This document shows, in pieces, positions 26,841 to 36,345 of a DNA stretch of 64,000 bases (positions within the stretch are counted from its first letter, which is position 1; each line of letters opens with the position of its first letter). The stretch is taken from positions 1-64,000 of the forward strand of contig CANCQK010000016.1 of the NCBI GenBank assembly GCA_947380295.1. The letters are read 5' to 3'. Source of the stretch: Bdellovibrionales bacterium (lineage in GTDB: Bacteria > Bdellovibrionota > UBA1018). Made by a program: the position numbers and the translations under genes. Below the pieces are notes generated by a model, which was given only the letters and a program-made list of their open reading frames with translations, made no database searches and was not told where the DNA came from.

Positions 26841-27727
26841 GAAATTTGCTCCTTGGGTGCTGCAGGTGATCCTACGCCTCCCCCATCGGGTACCAAAGCC
26901 CGATAGACCTCTTGAAGCTGAGCTTCAATGCTGGCGTTGATCAAATTCCACTCAGTTTCAATCTCGCACCCACTCTGCTTAACTTTACTACTCAATTCTA
27001 CATTGAAATTAGTAATGCTACCAAAGGTCTTTTCCACACCTTCTTTAAGGAGCCCAATAATTTCCCCATCAAGAGGATTAATTCTAACTATTATATTTTC
27101 ACGAACTCCCACTTTACTTACTAAGTCTTTTGCAAGTCGAAGAACATATTCTCGATCGAGAGTCAGCTCTTTCATAAGAAGAAGTTTAGATATTCTGAAG
27201 ATCATCTCCATAATTATAGTTTCGTTAACTCGAAATATTTCAGTTCTTGCATTTTCCATTTCATTCAAAAACTGATCAAATCGAGCAATTTTGTCAGCTG
27301 ATTCGATTTGTATTTTCTTCTGAGCTTCTTCAATTCCCTTTTTAAGTCCCTCTTGGTATCCTTGACTCCGGGCTGCCAATTTCTCTCGCTCAGCAATTTC
27401 AGTTACGATCTGCTGAACCCGAGCCTCAATCACTCGGCGCTCTTCCTCCTCAATCGAAAGTGAATTCCTCAGCAGTGGATTGATACTAAAGCGACTATCT
27501 TTCTGAGTGCGCGCTGAGCGCTCAGCATCGGTTGCAGCTAGGGGTCCAAACTTACTCTTCACTTCTGAATAGTGATCGGCATCTTTTGATCGGATCGGCT
27601 CGAATACATAGTCTTTGACCTCTGGTCGACTCGTCCGATCAAAGCTAGAAATTTTGTGCTCGCTTTTTTCAGAACCAAGATGATTCTCATCTTGAATTAG
27701 GGTCTCAGTAAACTTCCGATTCCACAT
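26837..27727 (-). CDS. fliH: Flagellar export stator FliH
   Basis: The 296-residue protein has the FliH layout: a disordered N-terminus, a helical centre with GYQEGLKKGIEEAQKK, and a C-terminal FliH/HrpE domain (VGVRENIIVRINPLDGEIIG, then GCEIETEWNLINASIEAQL). FliH binds and regulates FliI and tethers it to FliN. Assignment also rests on its place between fliG and fliI. Confidence 0.9.
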   Translation of the reverse strand: MWNRKFTETLIQDENHLGSEKSEHKISSFDRTSRPEVKDYVFEPIRSKDADHYSEVKSKFGPLAATDAERSARTQKDSRFSINPLLRNSLSIEEEERRVIEARVQQIVTEIAEREKLAARSQGYQEGLKKGIEEAQKKIQIESADKIARFDQFLNEMENARTEIFRVNETIIMEMIFRISKLLLMKELTLDREYVLRLAKDLVSKVGVRENIIVRINPLDGEIIGLLKEGVEKTFGSITNFNVELSSKVKQSGCEIETEWNLINASIEAQLQEVYRALVPDGGGVGSPAAPKEQIS

Positions 27728-27734
27728 TCAAACC

Positions 27735-28748
27735 TCACACAAGAGCATCAGATCCACCACCGCGGCTGATCATAATTTTACCCTCAGACTCAAGGCGTTT
27801 TGCAACATTAATAATTTCTTGTTGAGCGGCCTCAACTTCTGAAAGCTTAACTGGACCAAGCGAGTCTAAATCATCTTTCAGCAACTCAGCTGCGCGTTTG
27901 GATATATTTCTGAAGATCTTATCTCGAACTTCCGGCGTTGCAGTCTTAAGTGCAATCACTAGCTTATCGTTTGGAACTTCTTTAAGAAGCGTTTGCATTC
28001 CTCGATCATCAACGAATGAGATATCTTCGAACACAAACATTAACTTGCGAATTTCCTCGGCCAATTGTGGGTCTTTTTCTTCGACCTTAGCCATAATATT
28101 CTGTTCATTCGATTTATCCATAACATTGAGCATATCGGCAATGGGTGCCACACCGCCCAACTGCTGGGTATCGATAGATCCAAGAGTAGCAAGTTCCTGT
28201 TTGAGTACCTCATCCACCTGAGCAATGAGATTAGGTGAGATGAAGTCGAGGTTAGCAATACGTAAGACGACCTCGGTTTGAATCAACTCAGGGAGTCGTT
28301 TGAGAACCTCACATTTTTTCCCCGATTCAAGATGAGCGAGGATCAATGCAATAGTTTGAGGATGCTCATTCACGAGGAAATTCGCTAGTGTGCGAGAATC
28401 TACTAGCTCGAGAGCTTCGAGGGTTCGACTTCCCTCGACTACAGAAAGCTGCCCCAAAACAGTTTTGGCGCGCTCCTCCCCAAGCGTTGAAAGTACGAAG
28501 TCCCTGCCTGAGGCATGGCCAAAGATCAGTGTTTCCTCTTCTGCAATCTCTCTATAAAAGCTCTCAAGCGTTTCCTTCACTACAATAATGGGGACTTTTG
28601 AAATCGAACCCATGGCACTTACAAGTCGTTTAACATCGTTATCCTTCATTTTTTTGAAGATCTGGGATGTGACTTGATTACCCAATACATTCAGAAGCAG
28701 GGCAGAACGTTCGATTCCAGTCATTTCATCAAAACTATCGTATGCCAT
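27735..28748 (-). CDS. fliG: Flagellar motor switch protein FliG
   Basis: The 337-residue, full-length rotor protein connects the MS ring to the stator. The N-terminus has ERSALLLNVLGNQVTSQIFK, the middle has the EHPQTIALIL motif, and the C-terminal torque-generating domain has LKTATPEVRDKIFRNISKRA. It lies 9 bp after fliF. Confidence 0.97.
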   Translation of the reverse strand: MAYDSFDEMTGIERSALLLNVLGNQVTSQIFKKMKDNDVKRLVSAMGSISKVPIIVVKETLESFYREIAEEETLIFGHASGRDFVLSTLGEERAKTVLGQLSVVEGSRTLEALELVDSRTLANFLVNEHPQTIALILAHLESGKKCEVLKRLPELIQTEVVLRIANLDFISPNLIAQVDEVLKQELATLGSIDTQQLGGVAPIADMLNVMDKSNEQNIMAKVEEKDPQLAEEIRKLMFVFEDISFVDDRGMQTLLKEVPNDKLVIALKTATPEVRDKIFRNISKRAAELLKDDLDSLGPVKLSEVEAAQQEIINVAKRLESEGKIMISRGGGSDALV

Positions 28749-28756
28749 AGTTGATC

Positions 28757-30451
28757 TCAGGCACTAGCGGCCTTTTCCTTTCCTTTTCCAGCTTCAACTT
28801 TAGGCTCTGCTGCGCGACGATGGAGCCACTCTTTAAGGACCATTGCAGCCTTATGTGGGTTAGCATCCACAAGTGAGACGATTTTTTCCTTAATCATCTC
28901 ACCCTCGACCTTTTCAGGATCAACACTGTCTGGTATCACTGGAATCACATCTTCTACAGATGGCAGAGCGGAGGCTCGTTGAAGTTTCTCAAGCTCCTCG
29001 ACGGTCTGAGGTAAGAAGGTATCGACACTGTCGATGGTATTTTCAGTGATCCACTTAATGAAGGGCCGAACCACGAACATGAAAAAGAGGAGAATTGTTA
29101 ATCCTATCACGCAATAGGTGATCAGATTTTGAATGTAATTCTTCTGTTCGGCTTCATTTACGATCCTCTGAGCCTCTTCGAAGTCCTCATGAGTGAACTC
29201 GATATTCTTAATTTCGAGAGTGTCCCCACGCTTTCGATCTAAGCCAACCGTACCCGCGGCAATTTGCTCGAACTCTTTCAGTTTCTCGGGAGACCAACCT
29301 TCAGTCTTAGTCGTTGTCTTTCCATCTTTGTCTTTTTCCCTAATCATTTTCTGATCGACAACTACTGCTACAGAGAGTCTCTTGATGCTACCCGCAGCAT
29401 GGGTGGTTTTCTTAATGGTTTGCGGAATTTCGTAGTTGGTGACCTCATTATTTTTAACGGTTTCAGTTTTGACCTCGTTGTTTGCTGTAGGAGGTTGTCC
29501 CGGCGTATTAGCAATTGCACCACTCACGCCCTGGGGACCGGGACGACTTCCGTTCATGCTGTCATTGTGCTTTTCAACAGATCGTACTGCTGCTCCATCA
29601 GCATCAAATGAAGTCTGGGTTTCGTTTACCTGAGCAAAGTCGACTTCTGCTGAAACCTTAGCAACTACGTGCCCCTCGCCTACTACGTGAGATAGAACGC
29701 CTTCGATGCGCTTTTCAAATTCGGACTCGATTTTTTGCTGAAAATCTAATTGAGTTGCTGTCGCTTGACCAAGAGAATCAGAGGCGCTCTTAGAGAGAAC
29801 CTTCCCTTCAGAATTCATAATCACTACATCAGAGATTTCCATTCCTTCAACGGCTCGGGCGACCAGATTTCCGATACCAAAAACCTGCTTCTCACTTAAA
29901 ACTGAGCCTGGCTCAAGATCTAATACGACTGAGGCAGTTGACTTTTTCTGATCTTCGACAAAGGTACTTTTCTGAGGAATTGCAAGGTGAACACGAGAGC
30001 GGCGAACCCCTCGAATGGAATTAATCGTTCGCATAAGTTCGCCCTCTTGGGCTCGCTTTTGATTGAGTTTCTGAACAAAACTAGAGGTCCCTATTGACTG
30101 CTTATCAAATACCTCATAGCCAACAACTCCGGACTGCGGAAGTCCCATTGACGCCAGCTCTAGCCGAAACTCGTAAAGATTCTCGGGGGGCACTGAGATG
30201 GTCTTACCGTTAGCCTCAACGCGAAATGGGATATTTTTCTCCCTCAGCAGGCGGATAATGCTAGTTGAGTCTTCGGCATTGATATTGGACATGATAGGGA
30301 CGTAGGTTTTGTTGCCTGCCCAAACAAAAAGCAGCGCAATCCCCGCCATGATGCCAACTAGCGTAATTAGAATTGCAGCTTTTTTTCCACCAGACATTCC
30401 CTTTGCAAAGTCTGCTACTTGGGCGCCTATTTTTTTTAGATACTCTTCCAC
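28757..30451 (-). CDS. fliF: Flagellar MS-ring protein FliF
   Basis: The 564-residue protein has two membrane helices (about 24-45 and 440-462) flanking the periplasmic ring-building region. Visible blocks are NINAEDSTSIIRLLREKNIP, ASMGLPQSGVVGYEVFD, RTINSIRGVRRSRVHLAIPQ and KVSAEVDFAQVNET. The C-terminal cytoplasmic tail binds FliG. The length and order of parts are normal. Confidence 0.97.
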   Translation of the reverse strand: MEEYLKKIGAQVADFAKGMSGGKKAAILITLVGIMAGIALLFVWAGNKTYVPIMSNINAEDSTSIIRLLREKNIPFRVEANGKTISVPPENLYEFRLELASMGLPQSGVVGYEVFDKQSIGTSSFVQKLNQKRAQEGELMRTINSIRGVRRSRVHLAIPQKSTFVEDQKKSTASVVLDLEPGSVLSEKQVFGIGNLVARAVEGMEISDVVIMNSEGKVLSKSASDSLGQATATQLDFQQKIESEFEKRIEGVLSHVVGEGHVVAKVSAEVDFAQVNETQTSFDADGAAVRSVEKHNDSMNGSRPGPQGVSGAIANTPGQPPTANNEVKTETVKNNEVTNYEIPQTIKKTTHAAGSIKRLSVAVVVDQKMIREKDKDGKTTTKTEGWSPEKLKEFEQIAAGTVGLDRKRGDTLEIKNIEFTHEDFEEAQRIVNEAEQKNYIQNLITYCVIGLTILLFFMFVVRPFIKWITENTIDSVDTFLPQTVEELEKLQRASALPSVEDVIPVIPDSVDPEKVEGEMIKEKIVSLVDANPHKAAMVLKEWLHRRAAEPKVEAGKGKEKAASA

Positions 30452-30477
30452 TCATAGCTCCAGGGTTAAACGGGAAA

Positions 30478-30789
30478 TTAGACTGGCATCCTCATTACTT
30501 CTTTGTACGCATCTAGAATTTTATTTCTCACCTGCATCATGAGCTTGAGTGAAGTGTCTGCTCGCTCGATCGTTAGCATAGTTTCATGTATATTTTTGCT
30601 CCGACCCGCGACCAATTCCTTAATTGCATCATCGGCTTGTCCTTGCTGGACATTGACTTGCTCCATTGAGTCCTTGAGCACATCCATGAAGTTTTTTCCC
30701 GGAGCTCCCTTAGATTCGGTACCAATACCTTGTCCGAGTTCGATCCCTGCACTACTTGGCGTCGATAGGCCTGAGATTTTATCCATCAC
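30478..30789 (-). CDS. fliE: Flagellar hook-basal body protein FliE
   Basis: The 103-residue adaptor joins the MS ring to the rod. The second half is the FliE signature: MDVLKDSMEQVNVQQGQADD, then MLTIERADTSLKLMMQVRNK and a DAYKEVMRMPV end. It lies 3 bp after flgC and 26 bp before fliF, as usual. Confidence 0.95.
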   Translation of the reverse strand: MMDKISGLSTPSSAGIELGQGIGTESKGAPGKNFMDVLKDSMEQVNVQQGQADDAIKELVAGRSKNIHETMLTIERADTSLKLMMQVRNKILDAYKEVMRMPV

Positions 30790-30792
30790 CTA

Positions 30793-31236
30793 TTATCTCC
30801 CGATTTCCAGAGCTTTTTGCGCCATCGCCTTAGCCGCCTGCATAGCTGTAACATTTGCCTCGTATGACCTTTGAGCGCTAATCATGTTGGCCATCTCCTC
30901 AACGGGGTTGACGTTAGGCATTGCAACGTAACCCTCGGCATTGGCATCAGGATGATCTGGATTATAAACCATTCGTGCCGGGCGTTCATCTTCAGCAATG
31001 TCGACGACTTGCACGCCCTGAACACCCTCGTCGAGGCGGTTTTGAAGAATCTCACCAAAAGACTCCCGATCGGTTTGAGCAGCCAGGATTGGATCTTTTC
31101 TTCGATAAGGTCCACCACCAGGCCCAACCCCTCGGGTCGTTTCAGCATTTGCAATGTTACTCGAGATGGTGTTCATGCGCTTCGTTTGAGCGTCAAGTCC
31201 CGAAGCACTGACGCGCATAGATGAAAATAAATCCAT
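30793..31236 (-). CDS. flgC: Flagellar proximal rod protein FlgC
   Basis: The 147-residue protein starts MDLFSSMRVSASGLDAQTKR with MNTISSNIANAETT, the rod-protein signature. The C-terminus (VNPVEEMANMISAQRSYEAN) is the other half of the rod/hook core fold. ATG 31236 shares a base with the flgB stop. Confidence 0.97.
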   Translation of the reverse strand: MDLFSSMRVSASGLDAQTKRMNTISSNIANAETTRGVGPGGGPYRRKDPILAAQTDRESFGEILQNRLDEGVQGVQVVDIAEDERPARMVYNPDHPDANAEGYVAMPNVNPVEEMANMISAQRSYEANVTAMQAAKAMAQKALEIGR

Positions 31237-31649
31237 TAGCGATTACCTCCCCCTTCTGAGATGGCATATTTCAGCATGCCTAACTTTCTTTTTAACATTT
31301 CGGCAGATGCATCATAGAGCAATTGATTTTGAGCCATTTTAACCATCTCCGAAGAACGATCGACCGTGTTGCCGTCCAAGGACTCAACTCCGTTTGGATC
31401 CTCATAGATCTCTGGTTCTACGGGATCAGTAGGGCGATGAACTCGGTGCCCCTCAGCAGTTTCACTCGGTTTGAGCTGATGATCGGCCCCCAAAACTTCT
31501 CTCAATGCCGTCTCGAATTCTACCGTTTTTGCCTTATAGCCCGGAGTATCTGCATTGGCGATATTTGAGCTGATCACATTCTGGTTAACTTGCCTTACGT
31601 TAAGAGATGTGTTCAGCGCGCCTATGATTGGATCAAAACCTATATCCAC
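31236..31649 (-). CDS. flgB: Flagellar proximal rod protein FlgB
   Basis: The 137-residue first gene of the rod and basal-body run has NQNVISSNIANADTPGYKAK near residue 23 and a C-terminal SEMVKMAQNQLLYDASAEML helix. The start codon is GTG, with AGGGTAGGT upstream. A 146-bp AT-rich gap separates it from the sigma-54 activator gene; I found no consensus -24/-12 element there. Confidence 0.95.
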   Translation of the reverse strand: MDIGFDPIIGALNTSLNVRQVNQNVISSNIANADTPGYKAKTVEFETALREVLGADHQLKPSETAEGHRVHRPTDPVEPEIYEDPNGVESLDGNTVDRSSEMVKMAQNQLLYDASAEMLKRKLGMLKYAISEGGGNR

Positions 31650-31795
31650 CCGTGTTACCTACCCTGTTCTATTTTAATTTTTATACAAAAATTACTCAAG
31701 ACTTATTCATTTGAATATTTAAATTAGTAAGAAATAAATATCTATGGGTTAAAAATTTAGCGGTATAAACTTCCCATTTATATTTTTTTACCCAA

Positions 31796-32761
31796 CTAGA
31801 CATAGATCCCTAGTAATTTATAGTCTGAAATTTTGTTTCGCAGAGTTCTAATCGATATTCCGAGAGCTTTAGCAGTATGAGTTCTATTACCCTGATGGTA
31901 CTGAAGTGCCTCAATAATTACCGTCCGCTCGATGTCATCAAGTGTCTGTCCTGGGATCCAGCTTTTTTCCAATTCAGCCTGATCTTGAGCACCAGCTTTT
32001 GAACTTGGATCGGTTCGCTCAATCACAAGATCCTTCAAACCAATCTGTCCAATCTGAGTCGTAATCACCGCGCGTTCGATCGCGTTTTCAAGCTCACGTA
32101 TGTTTCCCGGCCATGGATGGGTCTGCAAAAAGTTAAGGGCCTCAGAGGTCATGCCGGCATTTAATTTCCCATTCCTTCGTGAGTACTTTTCAATCATGTG
32201 CCGAGCCAGAAGTTCGACATCTCCAATGCGCTCTCTGAGCGGGGGCAGAGTCAAATTTACGACATTCAGTCGATAGAAAAGGTCCTCACGGAAAGATCCG
32301 TCCTGAACACACTGAGAAAGACTGCGATTGGTTGTAGCAATAATTCGGACATCAATCGGTAAAGGTTTTCTACTTCCGATTCGATCTACTTCGCCCTCCT
32401 GAATGACTCGCAGAAGCTTGGCCTGAAGGCGACAATCCATTTCTGAGATCTCGTCCAGCAACAAAGTTCCACCATTTGCTAGCTCGAATTTGCCAGATTT
32501 AGCTGTCATCGCGCCAGTAAAGGCTCCGCGTTCGTACCCAAAAAGCTCTGACTCAAGGAGATTCTCTGGAATCGCTGCGCAATTAATTGCAACAAATGGT
32601 CGATTGCTTCGACTACTATTCTCGTGAATCAGATTCGCCACGAGCTCCTTACCTGTTCCACTTTCGCCTTGAATGAGGATAGTTGCTTTGCTCTGCGCAA
32701 CGGTTTTTGCGAGTTGAATCAGGTCCCGCATTCTGCGGTCATGGGTTAGGATCTCGATCAT
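31796..32761 (-). CDS. Sigma-54-dependent transcriptional activator lacking a receiver domain (flagellar FlrC/FlgR type by position)
   Basis: The 321-residue protein consists of an AAA+ domain from the first residues and a Fis-type helix-turn-helix (about 285-318, AKALGISIRTLRNKI). Walker A GESGTGKE is at 32-39, the sigma-54 contact loop GAFTGA at 79-84, and LLLDEISEM is the Walker B. There is no receiver or other sensory domain, so it must be controlled by its amount or by a partner. Its ATG overlaps the TPR gene stop by 4 bp and it lies just before flgB. Control of the flagellar block is inferred from position. Confidence 0.9.
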   Translation of the reverse strand: MIEILTHDRRMRDLIQLAKTVAQSKATILIQGESGTGKELVANLIHENSSRSNRPFVAINCAAIPENLLESELFGYERGAFTGAMTAKSGKFELANGGTLLLDEISEMDCRLQAKLLRVIQEGEVDRIGSRKPLPIDVRIIATTNRSLSQCVQDGSFREDLFYRLNVVNLTLPPLRERIGDVELLARHMIEKYSRRNGKLNAGMTSEALNFLQTHPWPGNIRELENAIERAVITTQIGQIGLKDLVIERTDPSSKAGAQDQAELEKSWIPGQTLDDIERTVIIEALQYHQGNRTHTAKALGISIRTLRNKISDYKLLGIYV

Positions 32762-35547
32762 AGCTTGCCCTCCTTGGCATTTTTTTGAATCGACTCATGA
32801 ACTTTTTCGTTTGCTAACGTCTCTGCTGCTAAATTCTTCCAAAACTTTTCGTCATCGGCCTTTGGATCTGTCCTCGCAATATCCTCGAGAGTCTTCACGA
32901 TCTGATTTCGATAGGTGTCTTTTCCTGACTTCCCTAACGAGCGCGCATATCCATAGAGAATCCGATTACTTTTAACTCCCCCTGAGATCAAACGTGAGTA
33001 AGCGGAGGCTGCCTCTTCCCAATTTTCATTCGACTCGAGAATTTGAGCCTCACTCAAAACCGTTTGAACCAAATCGGGAGCCGATCTGAGACCCATAGCC
33101 ATCAAGTTCGGATCATTATCCTGGTGATGAGCAGCATCTTGAATGATCTGTTTCTCAACGCTTTGAAACAAACTGAGTGATGCTGTGAGATTCTTAGCCT
33201 TGAAATAAAGGGAGGCTAGCCAAGCCTCTAGTTTGACGTCATCCTGAATGAGGCGGGCCTGAGCGACATGTCGAATAGCACTCGATAAATTATTTTCAGT
33301 TTCTTCAATCTGGCCAAGAATAATTTCTCTTTCGAGATCAATCCTGGGGTCGTTCACAGCCGAAGCAAGTAATTTCCTAATTTGGTTTAGGTTTTCTTCA
33401 TTTTTAATATTTTTAGAGTTAGGTGAATTTTTGAACTTAATCCAAAGTGCTTTAGCAAGAGCAAAATTCTGTTCTGCGATGTTCCCTTTTGACTCTGGTG
33501 TCGCATTTGCCAAGCCTCTCTTCAAGCTAGATTGCTTTTTATATTCAGTCAGGAGGTCATTAGCCAACTTACCCATCTCTAAATCTGACGCCACTCGGGA
33601 GAGCTTGAGTAGATAATCACGATCGACCTCTTCTGCTGCAACAGGCAAGGTGGCGGCCTTTGCAGTGTAGAAGCTAAGAGCTTCGTATCCGCTTCCTTGT
33701 TCCAGCATCTGAACAATTATTTTTTGAAATGCGTCATAAATTGCTGTTTTAAGAAGTCGCCTAACGAGTAGAGAGCGAGTCACCTTGAATTCATCAAGAG
33801 CTATTTCTAATGTCTTTTTAGGGTCTTCTGAGGTGATCAAAGACCTAAGATGGGTAATTGCTCGAAAGTCAGGGTAGTCGGACATCACAACAGATCCCGA
33901 CCCGTCAAATTCGAGGGCATCTTTTGAGAAAAACCTCTCCTGAGTCTGAAAATCAAAGCCGCCGTGATCACCGCACGACGAGAGTCTCACTCTGGCCAGC
34001 AGGGCTCCAGGACTGAATGGATATCGATTGATCGTTTCGAAAAGCTTTTCACGAAACTCAGGGGAACTAGGACCATTACCTTGTGGATCCCGTCCTATAA
34101 TTTCAGCTGTCCTAAACGAGGCACGCCACCCTTCAGGATGGGCAGGGAATCTCTCAAGAAAGTGAAGAAATTCTACCTTGGCTTTTTCCATCTCACCTAA
34201 TTGATAGAGGGTTTCGCCTCGATTCAGGTAGTACTCTGGGAACTTACCGCCATAGATTTCAAAGGGTTGAATTCCTTGATAATAAAAACTCAGTGCTTTT
34301 TCGTACTGAAAACGCCGGAGGTAAATATCTCCAAGTCGAAACGCGCCTTCGGCGCCAATCTCGCGGGTCGGGGCCTTCTCCATCAACCATCTATATTCCT
34401 TTGCGGCACGCTCGAGCTGGGAGAGATCAAACATGCACTCGGCGGCAGCAAGGTGAAATAAGTAGCTCAACCGATGCTCCGAATGGTTGTCAATCAACCA
34501 GAGAAACTTCTCAAGCGCGACCGCAGTTAGCTTCTTTTCGAATGCCTTAAGAGCTAAATACATGGAGGAGTGGAGTGCTACCGCCGATTTCTTGTAGTCT
34601 CGGACGATTCGGTTTAAAATCAGCTCTCCAGCCTCGTTATGGCCGAGCTTAATAAGAGCGTTGGCTCTCAAAAACCTCATTTCCATCATGGATTGAGATT
34701 TTGGAAATTCGCGATCAAAGAAGTCGAGTGTACGAATCGTGAGGGCGAAATTGCCACGGTCATAGAGCTTTTTAGCCAGTCTGACATGCTGAGACTCACG
34801 GCCTTTTCCTTCAGGGCTGTAGTAGTCAAAATTTGCATCGGGAGTAACCCCTGGAAGCAACTTGCTGAGCTCTAGCTTTTTGTGAACTGGGTAAAACCGG
34901 AGAAAGAAGTCATCTTTTTCAGTCAAGGGCTGACTACAATAGCGATCTATGTCTTTGAGCTCCGCTCGGCGCCCCTCCATGGCCAACTTTCGATTTGTTT
35001 TGACCCCCTCTTCATCCTGCATCTTTTTCAGAGCAGCCTCGAGGTGTAGCCTTTGCTGTTGGGCTCGATGATCTGACAGACTGATGCCAGGGCGGACCCA
35101 AAAATCGACCACCAGTCGCGGAGATTCCTTTTCGCGGAAGTCAAAAGAGTCCATGACTGGGTTTGCAAGGGTCAGTTTACCAGCTGGAAATCGCCATTCC
35201 CCCGTGATTTTGATGCCTTGGGCGGTTTCTATAACTTTTAAATTCTTAACCCGATAGTCTCCTGTTTTGGCCAAACGACGAGTGAAAGGCTCCCGCTCAT
35301 CAGAAGGGACACCGAGATCAAGAAGAGTAAAACTAGGCAAGAGGATCTCAAATCCTTGTCCGGATTTTTTCCATCGACTCGAAACACTTCCGTCAATTTG
35401 GAGGGTAATGCGACTATAGTTTTTGAAAGTTTGAAGTTGAATCAAGTCTAGGGAATCAGCAAAAGCATCAAGGGATAAATGCCCTCCAGAGAAAAACAAC
35501 ACCAGTCCTATGGTCAAAAAGAGCTTCCTGCTCTTGTCTAATTTCAC
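32758..35547 (-). CDS. Large secreted TPR protein, AMIN-like N-terminus; candidate flagellar accessory protein
   Basis: The GTG start at 35547 has AGGAG 9 nt upstream. A signal peptide (about 1-30, ending DAFA) leads to a beta-rich domain at 31-160 (YSRITLQIDGSVSSRWK, LVVDFWVRPG) that resembles an AMIN fold. From about 240 to 900 there are many helical pairs of TPR type, for example AKKLYDRGNFALTIRTLDFF and ALSFYYQGIQPFEIYGG. The predicted place is the periplasm. It heads the transcript that also holds the sigma-54 activator and lies directly before flgB. No name is offered; a role as a motor scaffold is a guess based on position and on TPR motor proteins in other groups. Confidence 0.8.
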   Translation of the reverse strand: MKLDKSRKLFLTIGLVLFFSGGHLSLDAFADSLDLIQLQTFKNYSRITLQIDGSVSSRWKKSGQGFEILLPSFTLLDLGVPSDEREPFTRRLAKTGDYRVKNLKVIETAQGIKITGEWRFPAGKLTLANPVMDSFDFREKESPRLVVDFWVRPGISLSDHRAQQQRLHLEAALKKMQDEEGVKTNRKLAMEGRRAELKDIDRYCSQPLTEKDDFFLRFYPVHKKLELSKLLPGVTPDANFDYYSPEGKGRESQHVRLAKKLYDRGNFALTIRTLDFFDREFPKSQSMMEMRFLRANALIKLGHNEAGELILNRIVRDYKKSAVALHSSMYLALKAFEKKLTAVALEKFLWLIDNHSEHRLSYLFHLAAAECMFDLSQLERAAKEYRWLMEKAPTREIGAEGAFRLGDIYLRRFQYEKALSFYYQGIQPFEIYGGKFPEYYLNRGETLYQLGEMEKAKVEFLHFLERFPAHPEGWRASFRTAEIIGRDPQGNGPSSPEFREKLFETINRYPFSPGALLARVRLSSCGDHGGFDFQTQERFFSKDALEFDGSGSVVMSDYPDFRAITHLRSLITSEDPKKTLEIALDEFKVTRSLLVRRLLKTAIYDAFQKIIVQMLEQGSGYEALSFYTAKAATLPVAAEEVDRDYLLKLSRVASDLEMGKLANDLLTEYKKQSSLKRGLANATPESKGNIAEQNFALAKALWIKFKNSPNSKNIKNEENLNQIRKLLASAVNDPRIDLEREIILGQIEETENNLSSAIRHVAQARLIQDDVKLEAWLASLYFKAKNLTASLSLFQSVEKQIIQDAAHHQDNDPNLMAMGLRSAPDLVQTVLSEAQILESNENWEEAASAYSRLISGGVKSNRILYGYARSLGKSGKDTYRNQIVKTLEDIARTDPKADDEKFWKNLAAETLANEKVHESIQKNAKEGKL

Positions 35548-35574
35548 AAAGATTGACTCCTAGCACTGTGACTT

Positions 35575-35590
35575 AGCAAAAAAAGTGCCA
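35575..35590 (-). promoter_or_regulatory. Sigma-54 (RpoN) -24/-12 promoter
   Basis: On the minus strand the site reads TGGCAC, five T, then TTGCT, an exact match to the consensus TGGCAC-N5-TTGCW. It lies in an intergenic region 28 bp before the GTG of the TPR gene, and transcription would start near 35563. The activator encoded second in this transcript could act on this promoter, a possible autoregulatory loop. Confidence 0.88.
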
Positions 35591-35773
35591 GCTCAAAAAA
35601 AGTAGGAGCAACTCCTCAGAAATCGCTGTAATCTACTGATCATTCTAGGTAATCTTGAACTAGGCAAGGTACGCTGGTGGGAAATTGAAAGCCTATGTAT
35701 TTTTGGCACTTCGTCAGAAAACACGACAGTTTTCGATGATAGTTTGACAGTAGAGTGAGCTAAGAGAGTCAAA

Positions 35774-36319
35774 ATGAGAAAATACTTTATTCTGATAAGC
35801 ATTTTATATACAAGTTCTCTGAGCGGGTGCTCCCTCTTTTTTGGTAACATTAGGCCTTCAGAGGAAAAATCGAGCCACTACTCAGTCGAGGAGCTGTCTA
35901 GATCAACTCCAGGATGGAGAAAGCTCATAAGCCCCACAGAAGGGGAGACTTCCGATTTTTCGCACCCGGACGTCTCTTATGAGTCTGAAAAGTCAGCTGC
36001 TGTGATCTCAGTGACTTCTGGATGTAGAAATCTAAGGGATGCCCACTCTCCGAGCAGTCTGACGGAACAGACTCGAGGCCTACTTTTTGGAATCTCAAAA
36101 GTGAACTTTGAATCAGTCAGCAAGATTGAGATCGACCATACTGATGCTCTCTGGTCAAAAGTCACTGGCGAGTTAAATAGCGAGCCTGTCAAGTTCGAAA
36201 TCATTGTAACACAGAAAAGAAACTGCTTTTATGACCTTGTCTTAGTGGGACGCCCTCCTTTCTCCCGCCAGGACCAAGAGGTGTTTGCTCATTTTGTTTC
36301 GACGTTTCATTTCAAATAA
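35774..36319 (+). CDS. Small lipoprotein at the head of the Mla operon
   Basis: The 181-residue protein has a lipoprotein signal with lipobox LSGC and acylated Cys19. The mature part has no family that I recognise. A second Cys pair and mixed alpha/beta pattern are seen (VTSGCRNLRDAH, KIEIDHTDALWSKVTGE, RNCFYDLVLVG). It lies 26 bp before mlaE on the same strand, so it probably serves the lipid transporter, perhaps as an outer-membrane component in place of MlaA, which is not in this window. Confidence 0.7.
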   Translation: MRKYFILISILYTSSLSGCSLFFGNIRPSEEKSSHYSVEELSRSTPGWRKLISPTEGETSDFSHPDVSYESEKSAAVISVTSGCRNLRDAHSPSSLTEQTRGLLFGISKVNFESVSKIEIDHTDALWSKVTGELNSEPVKFEIIVTQKRNCFYDLVLVGRPPFSRQDQEVFAHFVSTFHFK

Positions 36320-36345
36320 AAATGGATTAAAAAAGAAGGGAAACC

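Noticed and set aside
31700..31795. Sigma-28-like promoter before flgB (TAAA, 15 bp, GCTAAATT)
   Set aside because: The spacing fits, but the -10 box matches the consensus at only about three of eight positions in AT-rich DNA.
35713..35728. TGGCAC on the plus strand before the Mla-operon lipoprotein gene, as a second sigma-54 promoter
   Set aside because: The sequence five bases on is CAGA, not TTGC, so there is no -12 element.
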